Below are positions 35,901-44,119 of a stretch of DNA of 64,000 nt, in pieces; within the stretch, counting starts at the first letter, position 1, and each line of letters opens with the position of its first letter. Under the pieces are notes generated by a model that was given only the letters and a program-made list of their open reading frames with translations, did not search any database and was not told the origin of the DNA. A program made the translations under genes and the position numbers. The stretch is from NCBI RefSeq assembly GCF_009695865.1, contig NZ_VUNB01000002.1:62001-126000 (forward strand). Reading direction: 5' to 3'. Source of the DNA: Allobaileyella intestinalis (lineage in GTDB: Bacteria; Bacillota; Clostridia; Peptostreptococcales; Anaerovoracaceae).

Positions 35901-37814
35901 ATGGCAGGAAACAACAGGAATAAATTGATATCAGCATTTTTCATTATTGCTTTTACTTTGTGCTGGTGTTTTATAGCAGGAAATGCATTAACATATGGAG
36001 ATGATTCATCTACTGGGGGAGATATTTCCAATCAACAAATTTCAGACGGTTATTTGGATGAATCAAATACACAGGAAATAGCTTACAGTGAAGCACGACA
36101 GGAAGATAGTCAGGCTCTTCAGGATGGACAGGATAGTTTAAGCCAAGATCAGGAAACAATACAAAACGATAGTGTTAGTAGAGATGATTCACCACAGGCG
36201 GACTCACTTGAAGAGACAAAAGATGGGATCATCGTTGAGAATGGAGAAAAATATTACTACAAAAATGACGTTCTGCAGAATAATCGTTGGATACTTTTAG
36301 ATGGAAAGTGGATGTACGCAGGGACCGATGGAAAACTGTATAGAAATACGGTTTTAGTTATCAATGGTAAGACTTACGGATTTAATGATGCCGGAATAAT
36401 GCAGACAGGTGTATTTTACGTAGGAGGAAAAGAATATCTGGCTGACGACTCGGGGGCATTGATATCGAATCGATGGGCTTTGGATGAAAAAGGCTGGAAA
36501 TATTCAGGTTCGGAAGGACAGATCCTGACAGATCAGTGGATATATTACGCAGGGCACTGGTATTATGCAAAAGATGATGGATATATATACCAAAATTGCC
36601 TGTTTGAAGTGAACGGATGCAAGTACTACGCCATGTCAGGTGGTGATATACGCCAGAACGGATGGATTTTGAATGATGGTAAATGGTATTATGCAAATTC
36701 TGGTGGAGACCTGGTGCGTAACGGATGGATCTTTGTTTATGGCCTCTGGTACTATGCGAAGGAAGATTGCTCGATATATCAGAACTGTATATTCGAAGTG
36801 AATGGTTACAAGTACTACGCAAATTCAGGAGGAGATATATTCCAGAACAGGTGGATACTTGAAGATAGCAAATGGTATTATGCAAATTCTGATGGGGACC
36901 TGGTGCGTAACGGATGGATCTTTGTTTATGGTCTCTGGTACTATGCGAAGGAAGATTGCTCGATATATCAGAACTGTATATTCGAAGTGAATGGTTACAA
37001 GTATTATGCAAATTCAGGAGGAGATATATTCCAGAACAGATGGATACTTGATGAAGGCAAATGGTATTACGCTAAGCCAGCTGGTGATATTTATCAGGAT
37101 GCTTTGGCCTATATAAATGGTGCGTACTACTGTTTTGATTCTTCAGGAAAGATGCTCAGCGGCGATTTTACATGGAATGGAAGACATTATCTGGCATCGG
37201 AATCAGGTGCAATTAGCAATATTGTTCGAGGTATAGATGTATCCGTCTTCCAGGGCTGGATAGACTGGGCAGCTGTTGCACAAGATAACGTAAAATTTGC
37301 ATTCATTCGTGCAGGAGGACGTTTTGGTGTTTCCGGAACCATATATGATGATTCACGATTTGATGAGAACATGAGAGGTGCGACATCGAATGGGATTTCT
37401 GCTGGAGCATATTTCTTTACTCAGGCGGTAAACGAACAGGAAGCAGTCGAGGAAGCAAATTATCTGATCTCTCATGTAAGGCCGTATAACGTTTCTATGC
37501 CTTTAGTGATCGATACAGAGTATCTTGCAAACGGTCGTCATAATAACCTGACTGCCCAGCAGCGAACAAATGTTATTAAGGCATTTTGTCAGACGATCGC
37601 CAATAGTGGATATACACCGATGATTTATGGAAGTACTTCCTGGCTCAATAACCAACTGATTATGAGTCAGCTTGCACAATATAAAGTCTGGGTCGCACAG
37701 TATTATCATCGGGTAACTTATGGCGGAAGTTATACGTGCTGGCAGAACACAAGCTCTGCCCATGTAAATGGCATTCAGGGCAACGTGGATAACGATTACT
37801 GGTACAACATTTAG
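35901..37814 (+). CDS. Secreted choline-binding-type repeat protein with GH25 lysozyme domain
   Basis: About 637 residues: a signal sequence (basic start, then LISAFFIIAFTLCWCFIAG), an acidic Gln/Asp/Ser-rich linker to about residue 110, wall-binding repeats (about 110-430) and a GH25 muramidase domain (about 440-637). The catalytic region shows RGIDVSVFQGWIDW at the start and PLVIDTEYLANG with the Asp-x-Glu pair; YTCWQNTSSAHVNGI closes the domain. GH25 enzymes cut the glycan backbone of peptidoglycan. The start ATG 35901 has GAGGAGA (35887-35893) seven bases upstream. The repeats are near-identical to those in the preceding CHAP protein, and the pair is separated by 17 bases, so both are likely expressed together for wall turnover or cell separation. 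Confidence 0.88.
   Translation: MAGNNRNKLISAFFIIAFTLCWCFIAGNALTYGDDSSTGGDISNQQISDGYLDESNTQEIAYSEARQEDSQALQDGQDSLSQDQETIQNDSVSRDDSPQADSLEETKDGIIVENGEKYYYKNDVLQNNRWILLDGKWMYAGTDGKLYRNTVLVINGKTYGFNDAGIMQTGVFYVGGKEYLADDSGALISNRWALDEKGWKYSGSEGQILTDQWIYYAGHWYYAKDDGYIYQNCLFEVNGCKYYAMSGGDIRQNGWILNDGKWYYANSGGDLVRNGWIFVYGLWYYAKEDCSIYQNCIFEVNGYKYYANSGGDIFQNRWILEDSKWYYANSDGDLVRNGWIFVYGLWYYAKEDCSIYQNCIFEVNGYKYYANSGGDIFQNRWILDEGKWYYAKPAGDIYQDALAYINGAYYCFDSSGKMLSGDFTWNGRHYLASESGAISNIVRGIDVSVFQGWIDWAAVAQDNVKFAFIRAGGRFGVSGTIYDDSRFDENMRGATSNGISAGAYFFTQAVNEQEAVEEANYLISHVRPYNVSMPLVIDTEYLANGRHNNLTAQQRTNVIKAFCQTIANSGYTPMIYGSTSWLNNQLIMSQLAQYKVWVAQYYHRVTYGGSYTCWQNTSSAHVNGIQGNVDNDYWYNI
36534..37080 (+). repeat. 189-bp tandem repeats (63-residue units) in the GH25 protein
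   Basis: Three units start at 36534, 36723 and 36912 with the same 189-base period as in the neighbouring gene. The segment around 36360-36660 is almost identical in DNA to 34260-34560, so the two genes share recently exchanged or duplicated sequence. Confidence 0.85.
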
Positions 37815-37828
37815 TTTTGCATTAATTG

Positions 37829-37866
37829 ATTACCTCTCCATGAACGAACTCGTATGGAGAGGTAAT
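37829..37866 (+). terminator. Strong hairpin after the lysozyme gene
   Basis: ATTACCTCTCCAT (37829-37841) pairs perfectly with ATGGAGAGGTAAT (37854-37866) around a 12-base loop, and ATTTTG follows. The 13-bp stem with flanking A and T stretches suits a terminator that could work in either direction. It lies 15 bases after the GH25 gene and separates it from the lic operon promoter. Confidence 0.75.
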
Positions 37867-37876
37867 ATTTTGACTA

Positions 37877-37905
37877 TTGTGTTCGTGAAAACATAAGTAT
37901 ATAAT
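37877..37905 (+). promoter_or_regulatory. Promoter of the choline (lic) operon
   Basis: TTGTGT (37877-37882) and TATAAT (37900-37905) are separated by 17 bases, a good sigma-A arrangement with a perfect -10. Transcription would start near 37912, about 20 bases before ATG 37931. Confidence 0.65.
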
Positions 37906-37916
37906 GTTCACGAACA
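37880..37916. promoter_or_regulatory. Operator-like inverted repeat around the lic promoter
   Basis: TGTTCGTGAA (37880-37889) and TTCACGAACA (37907-37916) are perfect 10-bp inverted repeats, 27 bases apart start to start. One arm overlaps the -35 hexamer and the other begins two bases after the -10. This is a classic placement for repressor binding. The winged-helix domain at the N-terminus of the first operon gene is a natural candidate for the binding protein. Confidence 0.6.
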
Positions 37917-37930
37917 TACGGGAGGCGGCT

Positions 37931-39727
37931 ATGAATAAACAGGAAGCAGATGTTTTGCTGGCCTTAGCATCGAGGCCATTTACGAATCAGAGAGAGTTGG
38001 CTAATTACACAGACCATGCGCTGGGGGTAATAAACAAAACTTTGAAAAACCTTCAGGAGCAGGGATTTGTAGATTCAGAGTGTTTTAAAGTCACAGAGAA
38101 AGGAAACGCCCTGATTGAATTCAATAAGCCTGCAAATGCTATTATTCTGGCTGCAGGATTTGGTATGCGAATGGTGCCAATTAATTTAGAGAAACCAAAG
38201 GCGCTGTTATCAATAGATGGAGAAACGCTCATTGAGAGGATGATAAAGCAGCTGAATGAAGCCGGAATTTATGACATACATGTTGTTGTTGGATTCATGA
38301 AGGAAAAGTTTGAGTTCCTCATGGACAAATATAATGTTGATTTGATTGTAAATCCTGAGTATGCAGAGAAAAACAATATTTCTTCTCTTTTGAAAGCATC
38401 AAAATATATAAATAACACATATATTATTCCATCTGATGTATGGTGCGAGAAGAATCCGTTCAACGCCAGAGAACTGTACTCTTGGTACATGGTCAGCAGT
38501 GAGATAGATGAAGAGTCGGATGTGCGGGTAAACAGGAAAAATGAACTTGTCAGAGTAGGCAGAAGTTGTGCTGGAAACAGAATGATTGGTATAAGCTATC
38601 TTTGTGGCGATGTGGCTAAAGAAGTATCTGAGAGAATTAAGGCAATCAGCAGAGACCCTTCATATAATGAAAAGTTCTGGGAAGAGGCGCTATACGATAA
38701 TAAGAATAAACCTGCGAAAATGAAGGTCGAGGCCAGAGTTGTTCAGGCAGATAAGGTTGTGGAGATAAATACATATGAGCAGCTCAGGGATATGGACGGT
38801 GAAAATGAAGATTTAAGATCCGGGGCGATTTCTACAATTGCAGAAGTTTTCGGTGTACCGGAAGGAAGTATCAGAAACATTCAGGTTCTTAAAAAGGGAA
38901 TGACAAACAGGAGCTTCCTCTTTTCTGTAGACAAAGATGAGAGGGATGATCATATTTCAGGTGGAAAATATATCATGAGGATTCCTGGTGAAGGAACAGA
39001 TCAGCTTATTAACAGGAAAGAAGAAGCAGAAGTTTATCATCAGATACATGGACGTGGATTATGTGATGACCCTGTATATATAAATCCGGCAAATGGATAC
39101 AAAATCACAAAGTATCTTGAAGGGGTACGCAGCTGTGATCCGCAAAATGAAAATGATCTAAAATGCTGCATGTACATGTTAAAACGTTTTCATGAAATGA
39201 ATCTGCAGGTTAATCACAGATTTGATCTTTTCGAAAAGGTGAAATTCTATAAATCTCTGTGGCCAGAGCAGGAGTCCCTTTATTCGGATCACAGCAGAAC
39301 GATGAAAAACATTTTTTCTTTGAAAGAATATATCGACTCTCAGAAAAAAGATTGCTGTCTTACCCACATTGATGCGGTTCCAGATAACTTCCTTTTCTAT
39401 ACAGACGAGTGTGGAGATGAGAAGCTGCAGCTCACTGATTGGGAATATGCAGGAATGCAGGATCCTCATGTGGATATTGCGATGTTCTGCATATACAGCC
39501 TCTACAACAAAGAACAGTGCGATCATCTGATAGATATATATTTCGAAAATGACTGCCCTGAATCTGTAAGGACGAAAATATATTGCTACATTGCTGTGTG
39601 CGGCATGATCTGGTCAAACTGGTGTGAATACAAGAGCCAGCTTGGTGTGGAATTTGGAGAATATTCACTCCGCCAATACAGGTATGCTAAAGATTTCTAT
39701 AAGTATGCAAAGGAAAGGATGAAATAA
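37931..39727 (+). CDS. Fused HTH, LicC-type cytidylyltransferase and LicA-type choline kinase
   Basis: A 598-residue three-part protein. Residues 1-62 form a winged-helix-like domain (LLALASRPFTNQRELANYT, then LQEQGFV and VTEKGNALIEF). Residues about 70-300 are a nucleotidyltransferase with AIILAAGFGMRMVP and EKPKALLSIDGETLIERM, the LicC CTP:phosphocholine cytidylyltransferase signature. Residues about 320-598 are a choline/ethanolamine kinase-like domain with the catalytic LTHIDAVPDNFLFY (near 480) and metal-binding LTDWEYAGMQDPHVDIAMF (near 502). One polypeptide could thus phosphorylate choline and make CDP-choline for LicD. LicC-LicA fusions are known, for example in Treponema; the HTH addition suggests self-regulation. 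ATG 37931 follows GGAGG by five bases. The stop overlaps the next start. Confidence 0.87.
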   Translation: MNKQEADVLLALASRPFTNQRELANYTDHALGVINKTLKNLQEQGFVDSECFKVTEKGNALIEFNKPANAIILAAGFGMRMVPINLEKPKALLSIDGETLIERMIKQLNEAGIYDIHVVVGFMKEKFEFLMDKYNVDLIVNPEYAEKNNISSLLKASKYINNTYIIPSDVWCEKNPFNARELYSWYMVSSEIDEESDVRVNRKNELVRVGRSCAGNRMIGISYLCGDVAKEVSERIKAISRDPSYNEKFWEEALYDNKNKPAKMKVEARVVQADKVVEINTYEQLRDMDGENEDLRSGAISTIAEVFGVPEGSIRNIQVLKKGMTNRSFLFSVDKDERDDHISGGKYIMRIPGEGTDQLINRKEEAEVYHQIHGRGLCDDPVYINPANGYKITKYLEGVRSCDPQNENDLKCCMYMLKRFHEMNLQVNHRFDLFEKVKFYKSLWPEQESLYSDHSRTMKNIFSLKEYIDSQKKDCCLTHIDAVPDNFLFYTDECGDEKLQLTDWEYAGMQDPHVDIAMFCIYSLYNKEQCDHLIDIYFENDCPESVRTKIYCYIAVCGMIWSNWCEYKSQLGVEFGEYSLRQYRYAKDFYKYAKERMK

Positions 39728-40611
39728 TGGGTGGAATAAACGCTGTGATAATGGCGGCTGGTGCCAGTTCAAGGTTTGCACCACTATCATATGAAAGGCC
39801 AAAGGGACTCATCACAGTTCGGGGAGAAGTGCTTATTGAAAGACAAATCAAACAGCTGATAGAAGCAGGAATTAGTGACATATTTGTAGTGACCGGTTAC
39901 AAAGCTGGTGCATTCGAATATCTTGGAGATAAATTCGGAGTAAAGCTGATAGAGAACAGAGAATATAGAGAGAGAAACAACAATTCAAGCATTATGGCTG
40001 CAGAAGCGGTTATAGGGGACACATACGTTTGCTCAGCCGATAATTATTTTTCACAAAACCCATTCCTTGAAAAACCTGGAACAGCCTTCTATTCTGCTGT
40101 ATATTCTCACGGGCCTACCGATGAATGGTGTATAGATACAGATGAAAATGGATACATTACAGGGGTGACTGTTGGCGGTGAAAATGCCTGGTATATGCTG
40201 GGACACACCTTCTGGGACAGGGAATTCAGCCGGGCGTTCATAAGCATTCTCAATAACGAATATGACAAACCGGAAACTGCAGATAAGTTATGGGAAACGA
40301 TTTTTCTTGAGCATTTGGATCAATTGCGCATGAAAATCCAGAAATATCCTGACCACTCTATTTTTGAATTCGACACACTTGATGAACTTAGGCTGTTTGA
40401 TAAAAGCTACATAAAAGACACACATTCTGAAATACTAAAAAAACTGGCCATTGAGTTGGACTGCAGCGAAGAGAAAATGAATAACTTTCGTTGCATAAAA
40501 GGCGGCGATGCAGAAGCAATTGGTTTTTCATTTCGCTGTGGGACAGAAATGTACAGATTCTTTTACAAAAATGGAAACCTTGAGAAAGTGGGAGAAACAG
40601 CTGCAAACTGA
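39727..40611 (+). CDS. LicC-like cytidylyltransferase with vestigial kinase segment
   Basis: A 294-residue protein. Residues 1-225 are a nucleotidyltransferase: AVIMAAGASSRFAPLSYERP, KGLITVRGEVLIERQIKQL and YVCSADNYFSQNPF. It is clearly related to the middle domain of the preceding fusion protein. Residues about 232-290 (ILKKLAIELDCSEEK, then FRCIKGGDAEAIGFSFRCG) line up with the first part of the kinase domain of that protein (IAEVFGVPEGSIRN, then LKKGMTNRSFLFS), but the catalytic kinase lobe is absent. It may be a shortened duplicate of a LicC-LicA gene. Which of the two cytidylyltransferases is the active phosphocholine enzyme is not known. Starts in the stop codon of the upstream gene (TAATG). 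Confidence 0.82.
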   Translation: MGGINAVIMAAGASSRFAPLSYERPKGLITVRGEVLIERQIKQLIEAGISDIFVVTGYKAGAFEYLGDKFGVKLIENREYRERNNNSSIMAAEAVIGDTYVCSADNYFSQNPFLEKPGTAFYSAVYSHGPTDEWCIDTDENGYITGVTVGGENAWYMLGHTFWDREFSRAFISILNNEYDKPETADKLWETIFLEHLDQLRMKIQKYPDHSIFEFDTLDELRLFDKSYIKDTHSEILKKLAIELDCSEEKMNNFRCIKGGDAEAIGFSFRCGTEMYRFFYKNGNLEKVGETAAN

Positions 40612-40647
40612 TCGTTTTGATGGCGCTTGTTGGAGGTAATAGGTGAA

Positions 40648-42183
40648 ATGAAAGAAAGAATGAAGAAATCTGATATTGACTGGGTTATAACGTTAGTGCC
40701 ATTGGTGATAATTCTGAGTCTTGCAGGATTGTTTTTCAGATTCCCCATCAGATCAAATGAAGTTATCGGTCAGGTGAGAGGATTCTTTGGCGATACTTTC
40801 GGGGTATATTATCTGATCCTCGGCCTGGGGTTCTTTATCGTTTCTCTGTATCTGGCCCTTGGAAAATACAGAAATGTGGTGCTGGGTGGACAGAATGAGA
40901 AGCCAAAATATTCGTTCTGGGTCTGGGGCTCTATGATGTTTACCTGCGGACTTGCTGCAGATATTCTGTTCTACAGTTTCTCTGAATGGATCATGTATGC
41001 TGCTGATCCGCATATGAAGGAGCTGGAAGGCGGATGGAAAGAATGGGCCGGCGTTTTTCCTCTCTTTCACTGGAGCTTTATCCCATGGGCGTTTTACCTT
41101 GTCCTGGCAGTCGCTTTCGGTTTTATGCTTCATGTGCGGAAAAGAAACAGGCAGAAATTTTCTGAAGCCTGCAGGCCAATTCTGGGAAAACACACTGACG
41201 GATGGATCGGAAGGATAATTGACTTGCTGGCAGTGTTCGCACTTCTTGCGGGGACAGCAACTACATTTAGTGTGGCAACACCACTTATGGCAGCAGCAAT
41301 TGAAGCCCTGACGGGAATACACGTAAACAGAACTGTTGTTACAATCATCATTTTAATGATAACGTGCGTAATATACACATACAGCCTTCTTCATGGAATA
41401 AAGGGGATAAGTCACCTGGCCAATGCCTGCATGTATCTTTTCTTCGGATTCCTTGCTTTTGTGCTTGTGGCAGGAGGACAATCTAAATTTATTTTTGAAA
41501 ACGGTTTACAGTCCTTTGGACGAATGGTCAATCATTTTGTTGATTTGAGCACTTTTACTGATCCGGAAAGGACGTCAGGATTTCCACAATCATGGACTAT
41601 ATATTACTGGGCATACTGGATGGTATGGTCTATCGCAGCGCCGTTTTTCATCGGACAAATTAGTAAAGGAAGGACCATTAAGCAGACTGTTCTTGGAGGA
41701 TATATTTTCGGAGTAGGCAGTACATGTATCAGCTTTATCGTGCTGGGGAATTACAGCATGTCCAGGCAGGTAAAAGGAATGACCGATTTTATTTCAATGT
41801 ATAAAAGCGGAACAAACACATATGATCTGATAATCAGCATAATGAAAACCATGCCTGCAGTTCCTGTAATCCTGATCTGGCTTATTTGCACTATGGTGGC
41901 TTTCTACGCAACAAGCTTTGACAGCATCGCCCTGATCGGCAGTTGCTATAGTTATCACCGGCTTGAAGATGGAGAACAACCTGATAAGAGAATAGAACTA
42001 ATGTGGTGTGTTCTGCTGATAATCCTGCCAATAGCGCTGTTATTCAGCGAGAGCACGATGAGCAACATCCAGGGAGTATCGATCATTTCCGCATTTCCAT
42101 TGGGAATCGTTATGATTATAATAGTTATGAGTTTGTTTAAAGACTTGAAAGCATATACAAGAGAGTTACAAGACAGGCTGTAA
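40648..42183 (+). CDS. BCCT-family transporter (probable choline uptake)
   Basis: A 511-residue integral membrane protein with about 12 hydrophobic segments. FPIRSNEVIGQVRGFFGDTF lies in the first loop, WSFIPWAFYLVLAVAFGFML follows in the middle, and the hallmark IYYWAYWMVWSIAAPFFIGQ with ISKGRTIKQTVLGG (about residues 315-350) is the aromatic substrate-site helix of betaine/choline/carnitine transporters. Located between choline activation genes and a membrane acyltransferase, it probably imports choline, the job done by the unrelated LicB permease elsewhere. ATG 40648 is chosen because GGAGGT (40632-40637) and AGGTGA (40641-40646) precede it. Confidence 0.87.
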   Translation: MKERMKKSDIDWVITLVPLVIILSLAGLFFRFPIRSNEVIGQVRGFFGDTFGVYYLILGLGFFIVSLYLALGKYRNVVLGGQNEKPKYSFWVWGSMMFTCGLAADILFYSFSEWIMYAADPHMKELEGGWKEWAGVFPLFHWSFIPWAFYLVLAVAFGFMLHVRKRNRQKFSEACRPILGKHTDGWIGRIIDLLAVFALLAGTATTFSVATPLMAAAIEALTGIHVNRTVVTIIILMITCVIYTYSLLHGIKGISHLANACMYLFFGFLAFVLVAGGQSKFIFENGLQSFGRMVNHFVDLSTFTDPERTSGFPQSWTIYYWAYWMVWSIAAPFFIGQISKGRTIKQTVLGGYIFGVGSTCISFIVLGNYSMSRQVKGMTDFISMYKSGTNTYDLIISIMKTMPAVPVILIWLICTMVAFYATSFDSIALIGSCYSYHRLEDGEQPDKRIELMWCVLLIILPIALLFSESTMSNIQGVSIISAFPLGIVMIIIVMSLFKDLKAYTRELQDRL

Positions 42184-42233
42184 ATTGAATATTTAAATGA
42201 ATCATTAAGATATAGTTTTGAGGGGCAGTTCCA

Positions 42234-43313
42234 TTGAATCAAAAATTAACTTCTTCAAATTCAAACAGATTAAATAACTATGATGCACTGAGAATTATTT
42301 CGACAGTAGCAGTGATTTTCATACATGTAAACTGGCAGTTCTTCTGGACAAAAGCGGCAACGCCATCCATGAGTGTGAATTACATTGTCGAAAGTTCAAT
42401 AAATATTATTGCAAGATTTTCTGTTCCTGCGTTTGTTATGATTTCTGGAGCCTTTAATCTAAAAAACAAAAGGAACGAGGAGTTTGCAAACTTTTATAAG
42501 AAAACTTCCTGGAAGGTGGTCATTCCGTTTATCGGAGTGGTTCTGCTGCTGTTCGCATTCGATGTTTTGAAAGCAAAACTTAACGGAACCTGGATGCTTG
42601 CGGCAGCAAAAACTTCCTGGAATGGGATAAGAGTGGGAAACTATTATAATCTCTGGTTCATGTATATGCTTGTAGGATTATACCTTTTTACACCGTTTAT
42701 CATAAAATTGAGGAACACAGTGTCTGAGAAGGTATATATTAGGTTTTCTGTCGGCATGCTGGTGTGGGCAGTTATTTCGCAATCGCTGTCAGGACAGCTT
42801 GCTGCCTATGAGATTGGTGTAATCATTTCATTTTTAAGTTACTATCTCATTGGGGATGTTATTTTGAACTTTGTGGATTTGAAGCATGGTACAGCCTGGT
42901 ATTTCTGCATTGCCGTATTGATGTTCGCACTTACGTTCATTGCAAGGTACCGCGGTTCAACGTACTATATGGACAATGCATATACAGCTTTCTTTTCACC
43001 TTTCATTGTAGTGGCAAGTATATGTGTTTTCGCCGGTGTAAAGAATATTAAGGTCAATAGAGACTTATCATGGCTGTCCAATAAAACCTTTTATATTTAC
43101 ATGTTCCATTCTGTTATCTATACAGTATTGGTGAGAAGAGCATGGCCGATGTTCGGAACAAAGCACGAACTCCTTCAAATAATTGTGATAGTGGTTTTAA
43201 CATTCATCCTGTCTCTACTAGTCTCCATTGTTTACGATAGTTTTTGGAGAAATAGAAAGAAATGGAAAGAAGGCTGGTACAGTTTGAAAATCTGGCAGAA
43301 TGGGAATGATTGA
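42234..43313 (+). CDS. Acyltransferase 3 family membrane protein
   Basis: A 359-residue protein with about ten hydrophobic segments. NNYDALRIISTVAVIFIHVN contains the R-x(10)-H pattern of the acyltransferase-3 family, and FWTKAATPSMSVNYIVES, NLWFMYMLVGLYLFTPFI and NKTFYIYMFHSVIYTVLVRR are typical later helices. Such proteins O-acetylate surface glycans. TTG 42234 has AGGGG (42221-42225) eight bases ahead. It is the last gene of the choline cassette, 50 bases after the transporter. Confidence 0.85.
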   Translation: MNQKLTSSNSNRLNNYDALRIISTVAVIFIHVNWQFFWTKAATPSMSVNYIVESSINIIARFSVPAFVMISGAFNLKNKRNEEFANFYKKTSWKVVIPFIGVVLLLFAFDVLKAKLNGTWMLAAAKTSWNGIRVGNYYNLWFMYMLVGLYLFTPFIIKLRNTVSEKVYIRFSVGMLVWAVISQSLSGQLAAYEIGVIISFLSYYLIGDVILNFVDLKHGTAWYFCIAVLMFALTFIARYRGSTYYMDNAYTAFFSPFIVVASICVFAGVKNIKVNRDLSWLSNKTFYIYMFHSVIYTVLVRRAWPMFGTKHELLQIIVIVVLTFILSLLVSIVYDSFWRNRKKWKEGWYSLKIWQNGND

Positions 43314-43456
43314 TACAACTTATGGGGGAAGAACTATTGTCATTAACGCGGCATGGTAACTAATGTGTGTGTTTAGGGAAAATAGAAAAAGTCTGTAAAA
43401 GAATTTGACAAGGCCTTTCGTGACAGCAATCATTAATTCATGGAGGGCCTTTTACT

Positions 43457-43992
43457 ATGATCAGAAAACCAAGAAAACCAGTGCACCATGTTGAAATTAC
43501 TGCAGGAAAACGCGAGATCATCCGCGTGCTGCTTGAAGAGTACGATATAGAGAGCGCTCAAGATATACATGATGCTCTCAAGAATCTGAACCTAAGATCG
43601 TAAAAAAGCGTCAGAAGGATATTTCGGATATAGACCGGAAGATCATATCGATGTACGCAAAGTACGCAAAGGGAATGACCACAAAGCAGATATCTGAAAC
43701 AATCGAAGATATATATGGCTTTGAGACTTCAGAAAGTTTCATTTCAGACGTAACAGATAAAATCCTGCCGCAGATTGAAGATTGGCAGGACTTGATCACG
43801 TTAAAGATAAATGGAGTCCGCAGTATCCATATGCTATGAAACGCTGGAGCGACAATTGGGATGCCATATCACCGATTTTAAAGTTTTCCAGGGATGTCAG
43901 AACAGCCTTCTATACAACCAATGCCAATTCGCAACTGGGGAAAAGTGCGAAGCGAATTGGCAATCATGTACCCTGAGCGCTTGCCTGAATAG
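43457..43992 (+). pseudogene. Remnant of an IS256-family transposase gene
   Basis: Pieces of an IS256-type transposase occur in order with internal deletions and frame changes. ATG 43457 opens a piece with LLEEYDIESAQDIHDALKNL, ending at a stop near 43603. A second frame gives EPKIVKKRQKDISDIDRKII, MTTKQISETIEDIYGF and FISDVTDKILPQIEDWQ. A third gives GLDHVKDKWSPQYPYAMKRW and SRDVRTAFYTTNA. The last gives RNWGKVRSELAIMYPERLPE before TAG 43990-43992. A full gene would be about 1.2 kb; the catalytic core between the second and third pieces is missing. YAK is doubled by a 9-bp tandem duplication. Terminal repeats were not found, so the element ends are unknown. Confidence 0.85.
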
Positions 43993-44015
43993 CAGAGATC
44001 ACAAGATCATATGTA

Positions 44016-44049
44016 CAAGACATGCCCTCATTGACAAGGGCATGTCTTG
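44016..44049. terminator. 13-bp hairpin after the transposase remnant
   Basis: CAAGACATGCCCT (44016-44028) pairs perfectly with AGGGCATGTCTTG (44037-44049) around CATTGACA. No T-run follows on either strand, so it is a strong hairpin but not a textbook terminator. It lies just past the transposase remnant and may belong to the element end. Confidence 0.45.
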
Positions 44050-44119
44050 ACATGGAAAAATCATTAAAAGGCCCATACTCCCGAGGTTTTTTGAACAAAA
44101 CAAGGCGTACACGCTTGCC

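Noticed and set aside
36382-37011. 209-codon minus-strand open frame with repeats of its own
   Set aside because: It is the antisense image of the 189-bp wall-binding repeats; periodicity explains the repeated residues.
34423-37080. CRISPR-like array
   Set aside because: The repeats are 189-bp coding units without unique spacers of constant size.
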